NCBI GenBank assembly: GCA_022705465.1
Contig: JAKJEK010000023.1
Coordinates: 1 to 9,473, forward strand
Reading direction: 5' to 3'
Source of the DNA: Patescibacteria group bacterium
Lineage (GTDB): Bacteria > Patescibacteriota > UBA1384 > XYA2-FULL-43-10 > 1-14-0-10-43-13
Length of the DNA stretch: 9,473 nucleotides
Within the stretch, counting starts at the first letter, position 1. Every line of letters begins with the position of its first letter. Under the pieces are notes generated by a model that was not told where the DNA came from, did not search any database, and saw only the letters and a list, made by a program, of their open reading frames with translations. Of the stretch, positions 1-6,275 are shown one piece after another. Made by a program: the position numbers and the translations under genes.

Positions 1-1665
1 TATGTTTTCATGTGCTGACGCACCAATAGTTGTGTCTGTACCGATTGAGGTGTCTGGCGCGCTGTCGGGTACGCGAACTCTTGATTGGAAAACGCCTTCA
101 CGGCCAACGCCTGATGGTTGCTGCTCATCGACTGCCTGATCGGTTTCTGTAATTTCCGGTAATGCGATTTTACCCTCTTTGACTAACTTGAATGCCTCTT
201 CAGCATCAGCCTTGGCATCAAGGGTGTGGATAAGGTCTTCTCGGTGTGAAGCGCTAACCGATCCATCAGGGTTAAACAGACCATCGCTTTCCCATTTGTT
301 TGATAGGTAATCTTTGACAGCAGCGAATTCTTGATCGTTCAACGAGCGGCCGTTCTGGCCAAGCCAACCTTTCATAACCACACCAGCCAATCGATCAGAG
401 GCACCGGGCCCTTCATTATGCAAGTAGTGCTCGGACATGCCGGTTTCGTCTTGCCCAAGATTTAGTTTAACCTCTTCATTTTTTGCACCGCCATCATCAG
501 CGTCTGATGACTGCGCGGCTTCTGGAGCTTCTCCCGCCCTGGCTTCGTCCGTCACACCTGCTGCTTCGCCATGCATTAGCACATTAACTCCCTGTATAGT
601 GGCATATGTTGCAGTTGAAATACCAACTCCAAATAATGCTCCCTTGAAAATGCCTTTGCGACGATCGGTTTTTGTCTTGGCTTGGATGGCTGTGATCTTA
701 TCAGCGATCTCATCAATGTTAATTTCACTGCTGGTTAAAGCGCGCTTGGCTAGCTCCTGATTCACAAGTTCAACAATGTGCGAATGTTCATAAGCATTTT
801 TGTGCTTTTGCTCATTTGAACGAACGGCGCCTAAGGCAAGCTGCAAGCCGGTAGCTATACCTAATCCTGCTGCACCACCACCAACAGCCGCACTCCCTAT
901 GGCGCCTAGACCAGCAACTGCTAAAGACACACCAACTTTTTTATACCAAGGCATATTAGCAAACGAGTCTTTGGCTTTATCGAGATTTCTGGTCAGCCAT
1001 TTTTTCGCGCGCTCGGCCTTGACGCCTTCGATTGCCTCCTTCTCGCGTTCGCTCAAGGCACTGTTGATGCGCAGGCCTTTGACGCTAGCAATTTCGCTCA
1101 AGGTCCCAACCGCCTCCGCCAGTTTGTCGGGATCCATGCCCTCAAGTTGCTTGGTTACTTTGTCCAGATCGTATTGGCCGTCTTCCGTTTTGCAGTCTTT
1201 AAATAATAAGAGGATTTCCTTTTCCTGGCGATTGATAGCACGCTCGTCGCCGGCCGATGCGCCGAGTACGGCACTAGTTAATACACGCAATGGATTAAAC
1301 AAGCCAGTGCCGCCATACACACCCGCCATTGTCGCACCCACAATGCCAGTGACGGTTCTGGCTGTTTGGCTGCGGCGATATACCCCCCAAAAACGCCCAA
1401 GCAAACTGTCCTGTTTGGCCTCAATTTTCTTGTTTGTCTCTGAAAGCATGCCGTCCAAGATGTCATGCATTCGCTTGGCTCGCTCAAGCGAAGGATTTTC
1501 CCGCTCGCCTTCTGCCGGCACAGGTGCTGGTTGGTCTTCAATTTTGCCGGAGTCACGATCTGCATCATCGCCAAGATCGCCCTCATCCTCTTTGCCTGGC
1601 GTCTCGTCAATAATTGGTTTATCGTCGATCGGCTCACCCGGACCATTCCCTCGTTCTCCTGCCAT
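1..1665 (-). CDS. Large membrane protein of unknown function (3' end beyond window)
   Basis: An open frame of 555 codons starts at ATG 1665 and is still open at base 1, so the C-terminus is missing. The start is supported by a strong AAGGAGG Shine-Dalgarno sequence a few bases upstream that abuts the stop codon of the preceding gene. Residues 1-60 are acidic and proline/glycine-rich, probably disordered. Three Gly/Ala-rich hydrophobic stretches follow, at about 104-135, 243-281 and 339-365. They are separated by charged, predicted helical stretches (140-240 and 283-338). After the last one the chain is acidic (366-405) and then has a soluble segment rich in D, E, G and N. I do not recognise a catalytic motif or named domain. 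The 10-base gap to the upstream DUF5663-like gene indicates co-transcription and probably a shared function at the membrane. The reading frame is certain; the function is unknown. Confidence 0.8.
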   Translation of the reverse strand, partial: MAGERGNGPGEPIDDKPIIDETPGKEDEGDLGDDADRDSGKIEDQPAPVPAEGERENPSLERAKRMHDILDGMLSETNKKIEAKQDSLLGRFWGVYRRSQTARTVTGIVGATMAGVYGGTGLFNPLRVLTSAVLGASAGDERAINRQEKEILLLFKDCKTEDGQYDLDKVTKQLEGMDPDKLAEAVGTLSEIASVKGLRINSALSEREKEAIEGVKAERAKKWLTRNLDKAKDSFANMPWYKKVGVSLAVAGLGAIGSAAVGGGAAGLGIATGLQLALGAVRSNEQKHKNAYEHSHIVELVNQELAKRALTSSEINIDEIADKITAIQAKTKTDRRKGIFKGALFGVGISTATYATIQGVNVLMHGEAAGVTDEARAGEAPEAAQSSDADDGGAKNEEVKLNLGQDETGMSEHYLHNEGPGASDRLAGVVMKGWLGQNGRSLNDQEFAAVKDYLSNKWESDGLFNPDGSVSASHREDLIHTLDAKADAEEAFKLVKEGKIALPEITETDQAVDEQQPSGVGREGVFQSRVRVPDSAPDTSIGTDTTIGASAHENI

Positions 1666-1675
1666 GTGTCCTCCT

Positions 1676-1999
1676 TTACTCGGTGAATTCGACGATTAAT
1701 TCACTGCGTAACTTTTTTGCCTCATCGGCAAATATTTGTGAAAATTCCGGTACTTCTTTGTTCAAAAATTCTTCAAGCTCTTCAGCATCATCTTTGGCGA
1801 CAACATCTTCGAGGCGTTGCTGACGTTCCTCATCCAAAGATTCGACGATGCGGATCATTGTTCTTGCTTGGACAACCTCAATCATTTTGGCAAGCAAAGC
1901 CCCTTTTTCTTCATCGGAAATATCTTGTGCACCGATAATAGAAAATATGTCATCGGTTGCTTGCGCCTGCGTTGTATCGTTGTGCGCTTGTGAGTCCAT
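1676..1999 (-). CDS. Small acidic DUF5663-like protein
   Basis: This 107-residue protein has a start at ATG 1999 preceded by GGAGGAG. After a polar N-terminus (1-17) comes a segment with the pattern I-I-G-x-Q-D-I-S-D-E-E-K-x-A-L-L-x-K-M (about 21-39). An amphipathic helix with VQARTMIRIVESL (43-55) follows, then an E/D-rich helix with EELEEFLNKEVPEF (73-86) and a charged C-terminal helix. This layout matches my memory of the DUF5663 family, which is common in candidate-phyla bacteria and has no known function. No signal peptide, membrane helix or cysteine is present. It sits 10 bases upstream of the large membrane-protein gene, so the two are probably translated from one mRNA. The family assignment is from recall, not from a search. 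Confidence 0.75.
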   Translation of the reverse strand: MDSQAHNDTTQAQATDDIFSIIGAQDISDEEKGALLAKMIEVVQARTMIRIVESLDEERQQRLEDVVAKDDAEELEEFLNKEVPEFSQIFADEAKKLRSELIVEFTE

Positions 2000-2027
2000 T
2001 CTCCTCCTCTCTTAGCTAGCGAGCACT

Positions 2028-2057
2028 ATAGTACTTGGCTAGAACTTACTAGATATA
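2028..2057 (-). promoter_or_regulatory. Possible weak promoter for the DUF5663-like gene pair
   Basis: The 87-base gap upstream of the DUF5663-like gene holds a TACTAT -10-like hexamer on the minus strand (2028-2033), inside the palindrome ACTATAGT. No convincing -35 box lies 16-18 bp away. I also see no terminator after the glycosyltransferase stop, so this gene pair may instead be read through from the glycan operon upstream. Confidence 0.22.
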
Positions 2058-2086
2058 ATTAATTCTGTGCGACATAACTAAATTAT

Positions 2087-3205
2087 CTATTCACCGATTG
2101 CTTTGTCAAATATTTGTTCACTGTAACGTTTTGCAAGAATGTCTACTGCGTTTTTGAACTTATCTCGAAAGATTTCGGATGAAAACTTTTTAGCATGATC
2201 GCGGATTTTTTCCGGGTCGTAATTGTCGGGTTTAAAATTGCGAACGGCGTCAATCAGGCATTGAGGCGTTTGTTCTTCAAAGAATTCGCCAGTAATTCCC
2301 TCTTTCATGGTTTCGACAGCGCCACCCCGGCGATAAGCGATAACGGGACGACCAGAAGCCATTGCTTCAACAGGAACAATGCCAAAGTCTTCTTCAGCAG
2401 GAAAAATAAAGGCTTTAGCGTGGGCATAGTAATGCTTAACTTCTTCGTCGGTTAAAAACCCGAGGAACTCAATGTTGTTCTTGGCCTTCTTTTGTAGCGA
2501 AGACTTGTCCGGTCCACGGCCAATAATTTTGAGAGGGTAACCCAAATCGTTAAAGGCATCAATGACAAGGTCACATTTTTTGTAACTAACCAGGCGGCTA
2601 GCGAAAAGGAAATAGTCGCCGATTTTATTTTTATTAACAGGCGCAAAGCGATCAACATCTACGGGCGGATAAATAACGGTTGCTTCACGACCATAGTATT
2701 TCTCAACCCGGTGCTTGATATAGTTGGAATTCGCCAGAAAGTAATCAACGCGGTCAGCCGCTACGCGATCCCAGATTCTCATTTGATGAATAGTTCGTGA
2801 ACGAAGCCAAGAGAAACGGCCTCTTTGAGCACGAGGATCCAGATCTGGTTCCCAGAGATAACGCGGCGGGGTGTGGCAATAAGCAATGTGCGCGGTATTC
2901 GGCTTTGTGATAACACCTTTAGCAGCCATCGTGGTGTTGGAAATAACAAGATCGTATTTTGACAGATCAAACTGCTCAAAGGCAATCGGCGTGAATGGAA
3001 TTAGCAGCTCGCGTTTTGCTTTCATGAATGGGATATGCTGGAGAAAGGAGGTGCGTATGTCGAAATCAGCAAAAGGTTTCGCTCTTTCCGAGTCGAATAC
3101 AGAGGTGAAGACAGGCGCGTCCGGATAGATCTTTTTTAACTCAAGAAGGACACGTTCTGAGCCTGCAACATTGGTTAGCCATTCATGAATAAGAGCTACT
3201 TTCAT
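2087..3205 (-). CDS. GT4-family glycosyltransferase (GT-B fold, WbaZ-like)
   Basis: The 372-residue protein has a two-domain GT-B layout. The N-terminal acceptor domain begins MKVALIHEWLTNVAGSERVL (glycine-containing loop at 11-16). The C-terminal nucleotide-sugar domain begins near residue 196 with DYFLFASRLVSYKKCDLVIDAF. It contains the GT4 signature E272-DFGIVPV-E280 (EX7E), followed by EAMASGRPVIAYRRGGAVETM-type residues (280-300), which contact the donor sugar nucleotide in this family. A YCHTPPRYLWEP segment (109-120) is typical of the WbaZ-like mannosyltransferase group of O-antigen and exopolysaccharide enzymes, but the donor sugar cannot be read from sequence. The protein has no membrane helix and is probably cytoplasmic-face associated. 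It starts 12 bases after the polyprenyl sugar-phosphate transferase gene with a modest AGGGA ribosome site. It is thus the likely next enzyme on the lipid-linked glycan. Length is normal for the family. Confidence 0.88.
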   Translation of the reverse strand: MKVALIHEWLTNVAGSERVLLELKKIYPDAPVFTSVFDSERAKPFADFDIRTSFLQHIPFMKAKRELLIPFTPIAFEQFDLSKYDLVISNTTMAAKGVITKPNTAHIAYCHTPPRYLWEPDLDPRAQRGRFSWLRSRTIHQMRIWDRVAADRVDYFLANSNYIKHRVEKYYGREATVIYPPVDVDRFAPVNKNKIGDYFLFASRLVSYKKCDLVIDAFNDLGYPLKIIGRGPDKSSLQKKAKNNIEFLGFLTDEEVKHYYAHAKAFIFPAEEDFGIVPVEAMASGRPVIAYRRGGAVETMKEGITGEFFEEQTPQCLIDAVRNFKPDNYDPEKIRDHAKKFSSEIFRDKFKNAVDILAKRYSEQIFDKAIGE

Positions 3206-3217
3206 AAGATTCCCTAT

Positions 3218-4678
3218 TTAGTCGACGGCTTGCCGGGCTGATTTTGAATCATCAGTTTTTGTTTCCCGGTATTCGGTTTTACCAGCAGAAATTTCAGAAA
3301 ACACATGTTTAACGGTACGAAGTAAAATGGTGATATCAAACCAGAGCGACCAGTTTTCGATGTAGAAAATATCGTATTTAACCCTCTCTTTGATTGAGGT
3401 GTCGCCTTTGAGACCATTGATCTGGGCCCAACCAGTGATGCCAGACTTAACCTGATGGCGGCGAAAGTATTCAGGAATTTCTTTCTGGAATTGATCCACG
3501 AAGTTGGGTTGCTCTGGGCGTGGACCAACAAAGCTCATATCTCCTTTTAGCACGTTTATAAATTGAGGAATTTCATCAAGGCTGGATTTTCTGAGAAAAT
3601 TGCCAAATGGCGTGATGCGGTTTTTTTCATCATCTTTGGTGGTCCACTTGCTGCCACCGTCTTGATAGTCACACTTATCCTGATACATTGAACGGAACTT
3701 GTAAAAATCAAAAGTTCTGCCATCCCGGCCGACACGCTTGTGCTTATAGATAACAGGACCAGGCGAGGTGATCTTGATAACAAACGATATTGGCAGGATA
3801 AGCGGCAGCGCTAATGTCAGGGCGCAAAGGGAAAACAAAACATCGAGAATGCGCTTAACAATTCTACCCCAGCCATTTAACGGTAATGTTCTAAGCTCCA
3901 TAACGGGTAGCGATCCAATCAAGCCCGATGAGACATTGGCTGTCATTAACGCAAAAACATCTGGCACATATTTAAAGGTGATGTTGTTGTCGTAAGCAAA
4001 CTGGATTAACTCACGAATCTTGGTTTTGCGTAAGTTGATATCGGTCAATATTATTTCATCAACCTCATATTGCTTGACGATACGATCCAGGTCGTCTATG
4101 GAACCGAGAATCTTGAGTCCATATTTACTGGTAGTTGATTGGCCGTTGACCACCCCGCATATTTTGTAGCCAAGGTTTTTGCTCCTAGCGAGGTGGTGCA
4201 CCACGCTCTCAGAAGTACTGTTGTCGCCGATTAAGATTATCCGGTGAACACCAATACCAAAACGATAGAGATATGTCTGGATGACATAGACCATAAGGCG
4301 ACCGGATGTCAAAGTAAGAATGCTAATGACCCAGGTAAATATTAATATGAGTCGGGAAAAGAAGAGCGACCGCGAAAGGAATATGGCTACTATTAAGATC
4401 AAAATTGCGGTCGAGGAAGCGTTAAATATTCGATAGAATTCTCCCATAAAATTATTGCGACCGCGGATACGATAGAGACCATGGAGTGAGAATAGAGCAA
4501 TCCAGGCTGGCATTAAGTAAAGAGAAAAGCGTAAGTATTCGCGAAGACCGATATCTGAAACAAAGGGAATCATTTCGGCGTCAATACGGACATAATATGC
4601 GAGCACAAAAGCAGCGATAACCATCGCTATATCAACTGGCAACAGTATTAAAGCGAAAAACAGCTCTGAACGTTTCAT
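3218..4678 (-). CDS. Polyprenyl-phosphate sugar-1-phosphate transferase (PHPT, WcaJ/WbaP-like)
   Basis: The 486-residue integral membrane enzyme transfers a hexose-1-phosphate from a nucleotide sugar to undecaprenyl phosphate, the first step of capsule, O-antigen or exopolysaccharide assembly. About four N-terminal membrane helices lie within residues 5-137. A Rossmann-like CoA-binding-type domain follows (HRIILIGDNSTSESVV, 145-160). A fifth hydrophobic segment (about 276-303) leads into the catalytic bacterial sugar transferase domain. Its hallmarks are SPGPVIYKHKRVGRDGR (305-321), FDFYKFRSM (323-331), the SLDEIPQ catalytic Asp-Glu pair (D368/E369), GDMSFVGPRPE (379-389) and KSGITGWAQINGLKGDTS (411-428). 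Length and order match the full PHPT family. It heads a two-gene operon with the GT4 gene. No Shine-Dalgarno sequence precedes ATG 4678, and the promoter lies only a few bases upstream. The sugar specificity (glucose, galactose or an N-acetyl sugar) is not decidable here. Confidence 0.93.
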   Translation of the reverse strand: MKRSELFFALILLPVDIAMVIAAFVLAYYVRIDAEMIPFVSDIGLREYLRFSLYLMPAWIALFSLHGLYRIRGRNNFMGEFYRIFNASSTAILILIVAIFLSRSLFFSRLILIFTWVISILTLTSGRLMVYVIQTYLYRFGIGVHRIILIGDNSTSESVVHHLARSKNLGYKICGVVNGQSTTSKYGLKILGSIDDLDRIVKQYEVDEIILTDINLRKTKIRELIQFAYDNNITFKYVPDVFALMTANVSSGLIGSLPVMELRTLPLNGWGRIVKRILDVLFSLCALTLALPLILPISFVIKITSPGPVIYKHKRVGRDGRTFDFYKFRSMYQDKCDYQDGGSKWTTKDDEKNRITPFGNFLRKSSLDEIPQFINVLKGDMSFVGPRPEQPNFVDQFQKEIPEYFRRHQVKSGITGWAQINGLKGDTSIKERVKYDIFYIENWSLWFDITILLRTVKHVFSEISAGKTEYRETKTDDSKSARQAVD

Positions 4679-4690
4679 ATATTTAGATGA

Positions 4691-4719
4691 ATTATAGTCA
4701 ATTCGCGCCGATAATTCAA
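4691..4719 (-). promoter_or_regulatory. Sigma70-type promoter of the glycan operon
   Basis: On the minus strand TTGAAT (4714-4719) is separated by 17 bp from a perfect TATAAT (4691-4696). The predicted transcription start is near 4684, about six bases before ATG 4678. The mRNA would therefore be leaderless or nearly so, in line with the missing ribosome-binding site. Confidence 0.8.
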
Positions 4720-4767
4720 TTGGCTAAGTCAAGGGGCTTTAATAAGTAGAATATTCATCGCCAAATA

Positions 4768-4803
4768 CAAAAATGCACCGTTCATTACTGACGGGCATTT
4801 TTG
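4768..4803 (-). terminator. Intrinsic terminator of the DUF5679-like gene
   Basis: A perfect 9-bp inverted repeat (CAAAAATGC at 4768-4776, GCATTTTTG at 4795-4803) continues inward with CCGT/ACGG around a nine-base loop (4782-4790). Read on the minus strand it lies 43 bases after the stop at 4846, with T5 in the 3' arm. The stem has A5 and T5 at its ends, so it could work in both directions. Confidence 0.8.
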
Positions 4804-4845
4804 TTAGCATCAAGTATCAAAAACAAAAACTTTATTTCAAATGGA

Positions 4846-4986
4846 TTAGGCCTTACCAATTCTAAAGACCTTGGTACCACATTTTGGACAAATACCACGA
4901 ACTGCTGGTTTGCCGTTCTTCATGGTGATCTCTTCAGCGTTCTGAACGTCAACCTTTTCGCGACACTTTACGCAATATGCCTGCAT
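4846..4986 (-). CDS. 46-residue DUF5679-like zinc-binding protein
   Basis: This short gene reads MQAYCVKCREKVDVQNAEEI at its start, then MKNGKPAVRGICPKCGTKVF, and ends RIGKA. Two CxxC pairs (C5/C8 and C33/C36) form a probable four-cysteine zinc knuckle. The pattern of an N-terminal AYCVKCR, a central MKNGKPA and a C-terminal CPKCGTKVFRIGKA is what I recall for DUF5679, a small conserved family of unknown function. The start is decided by a near-perfect ribosome site, GGAGGTGA, five bases before the ATG. The gene is monocistronic, with its own promoter (5040-5069) and terminator (4768-4803). This suggests a stand-alone and perhaps well expressed protein. Nucleic-acid or ribosome binding would be a guess from the zinc-ribbon fold only. 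Confidence 0.88.
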   Translation of the reverse strand: MQAYCVKCREKVDVQNAEEITMKNGKPAVRGICPKCGTKVFRIGKA

Positions 4987-5039
4987 TTAACTCACCTCCT
5001 TTCGTCTTTTTCTAAGTGCAATCTTAGATTACATTCATC

Positions 5040-5069
5040 ATTTTATTTTTGAAGAAACGGCACTGTCAA
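5040..5069 (-). promoter_or_regulatory. Promoter of the DUF5679-like gene
   Basis: A perfect TTGACA on the minus strand (5064-5069) is followed after 18 bp by TAAAAT (5040-5045). The predicted start near 5033 gives a leader of about 47 bases ending in the strong GGAGGTGA ribosome site. The rest of the gap up to the thioredoxin-like gene stop (5070-5247) holds no gene or clear terminator that I can support. Confidence 0.75.
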
Positions 5070-5247
5070 GCAATATCAGCGTTCTTTTTACATTTACCGA
5101 AACTGTTACGCATTGGCTGCTATATTTATAATGTCCTGCACAATGTATTTTTCTTCACGCTTGAGAGGTATTTTTTAACGAGTAGATTGGAAAATATTGA
5201 GCATTGAGAGTTATCCCCAGGCAGCAATGAGCCAAAACGCCAGAATA

Positions 5248-5796
5248 TTAATTATTTGCTTCCTGCTCCTGCACTGGATTGCCAGCACCCTCTGGTGCAG
5301 GTTCCTCAAGATTGTTTTCTGCTTCCGTATAATCAGTGAGACTTGCTAACTCGCCCAGACTGCGTACACCGGGGTATTTCTGGCCCTGGTAAACCCAAGT
5401 TGGGTAGCCTTTAATATCTTGAGCGTCACAAGCATCGGGATTGGCGTTCTCTCCGGAAGAATCACACTCAACATAGTTGACATATTGGAAGGCATTGCTG
5501 AATAGTTCTTTTTGAGCATTGCAGAATTTGCACCAATAGGTGCCGTACATTACCATGCCTTTTGCCGCCAGGTGCTTTGCCAGGTTTTCTTTATACTCGC
5601 CGCTTTCCTCATTAGATTCGGCAATTTCGTCTTCATCTATTTCTTCAACCGGTGTCTGATTGGCAGAATTATCTGTCCTTGTGCCCCGATTTACATCTGC
5701 CGATGGTCGATCGGATCTGGCAGCGTAAATGGCGATTCCAGAGATAGCAGCAATACCAATCAACAATGATATAAATGTTCCGGCTCTTTTACCCAT
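5248..5796 (-). CDS. Membrane-anchored thioredoxin-like protein (VKOR-linked Trx type)
   Basis: The 182-residue protein starts at ATG 5796, preceded by AAAGGAGA. A TTG further upstream in frame (5838) is rejected because it lies before the predicted transcription start. Residues 7-25 form a single hydrophobic helix (signal anchor) after a short basic start, so the domain should face the outside of the membrane. An acidic linker (30-68) leads to a thioredoxin fold: KHLAAKGMVMYGTYWCKFC has the redox pair C89/C92, followed by ECDSSGENANPDAC with a second cysteine pair C111/C123, then the cis-proline loop KGYPTW (P132) and PGVRSLGELASL. This combination resembles the thioredoxin-like domain fused to vitamin K epoxide reductase (VKOR) homologues, here without the VKOR part. 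The likely role is disulfide formation or exchange in exported proteins. The acidic C-terminal tail (157-182) is probably disordered. It is monocistronic with its own promoter. Confidence 0.87.
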   Translation of the reverse strand: MGKRAGTFISLLIGIAAISGIAIYAARSDRPSADVNRGTRTDNSANQTPVEEIDEDEIAESNEESGEYKENLAKHLAAKGMVMYGTYWCKFCNAQKELFSNAFQYVNYVECDSSGENANPDACDAQDIKGYPTWVYQGQKYPGVRSLGELASLTDYTEAENNLEEPAPEGAGNPVQEQEANN

Positions 5797-5840
5797 CTTT
5801 CTCCTTTCAAGATCATACGATTCGTAAATTGTTCTCAAAC

Positions 5841-5870
5841 ATCATAAGGGATTAATAGCATGCTTGTCAA
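5841..5870 (-). promoter_or_regulatory. Promoter of the thioredoxin-like gene
   Basis: A perfect TTGACA (minus strand, 5865-5870) is followed after 18 bp by TATGAT (5841-5846). The predicted start is near 5834, giving a 38-base leader. This supports ATG 5796 over the upstream TTG. Confidence 0.78.
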
Positions 5871-5900
5871 AGCCAGGTTTCAAGAAGTAAGTATATGCAA

Positions 5901-5926
5901 AAGGACAAGCATAACAGCTTGTCTTT
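5901..5926 (-). terminator. Intrinsic terminator of the zinc-ribbon-like gene
   Basis: GACAAGC (5904-5910) pairs with GCTTGTC (5917-5923) around ATAACA, and the stem extends with A-T and G-T pairs to about ten. On the minus strand it lies 25 bases after the stop at 5949 and is followed by CTTTTGC, a short T tract. Confidence 0.65.
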
Positions 5927-5948
5927 GTTGTTGGTGCCGGTGCCCCGG

Positions 5949-6164
5949 CTAGTCTTCGTCGAGGCCGCGCCAGCGGCTTAGATCGAAGCAGCCCCATGGG
6001 CAGGTGCCGTCCTCACTCAGGGGTGCGTCGCACTGCGGGCATTCCCTGGGCTCGGCGCTCTTGACCAGGACATCACCAACGTTGGTGATGCTCGGGTTGT
6101 CGAGCAGGACTACTGCGACCTGAAAGAGGTCGTAGTAGCTTCCTGGCACGATGCTTTGTGCCAT
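5949..6164 (-). CDS. 71-residue zinc-ribbon-like protein of unknown function
   Basis: The chosen start is ATG 6164, five bases after GGAGGAG. A GTG six codons upstream is in frame, but the ribosome site overlaps that stretch. Residues 1-40 (MAQSIVPGSYYDLFQVAVVL and on) look like a short alpha/beta segment. Residues 42-59 hold four cysteines in the pattern C42-x2-C45-x9-C55-x3-C59 (ECPQCDAPLS...GTCPWGC), a plausible single zinc site, followed by an acidic end. I do not recognise the family. Base composition is visibly richer in G+C than the flanking genes. The ribosome-site context (GGCGGAGG) is shared with the 221-codon gene upstream, suggesting common origin or joint transcription. No convincing promoter lies between the two genes, so it probably depends on read-through past the hairpins at 6220-6304. 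Confidence 0.72.
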   Translation of the reverse strand: MAQSIVPGSYYDLFQVAVVLLDNPSITNVGDVLVKSAEPRECPQCDAPLSEDGTCPWGCFDLSRWRGLDED

Positions 6165-6219
6165 ACGTTCTCCTCCGCCCACTGGAGTTGTTGATGCCTA
6201 GCACGATTGTTTGGCAATG

Positions 6220-6275
6220 TTTATCCAACGGGCTGAGCAATCAATTTAATTAACTGTATCAGCCATTTGGATAAA
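6220..6275. repeat. Long interrupted inverted repeat between the two GC-rich genes
   Basis: TTTATCCAA (6220-6228) pairs with TTGGATAAA (6267-6275), and inside it GGCTGA (6231-6236) pairs with TCAGCC (6259-6264). The two stems are separated by a 2x2 internal loop and enclose a 22-base AT-rich loop. The element overlaps the last codons and stop of the 221-codon ORF (6246) and continues into the spacer before the zinc-ribbon-like gene. It could act as an mRNA 3' structure or a control hairpin for the downstream gene. Confidence 0.55.

Noticed and set aside
800..1699. Plus-strand open frame of 299 codons
   Set aside because: It lies antisense to the large minus-strand frame (1-1665), is Ser/Pro-rich and low in charged helical pattern, and has no ribosome site; the minus frame has a strong one and a coupled upstream gene.
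4801..5052. Plus-strand open frame of 83 codons
   Set aside because: It covers the DUF5679-like minus-strand gene, its ribosome site and its promoter; no ribosome site of its own.
5211..5219. DnaA-box-like TTATCCCCA
   Set aside because: A single copy with a mismatch to TTATCCACA, without a cluster or AT-rich unwinding region; no origin is supported.
5797..5838. Upstream TTG start for the thioredoxin-like gene
   Set aside because: It precedes the predicted transcription start (about 5834) and the extension encodes the ribosome site of ATG 5796.
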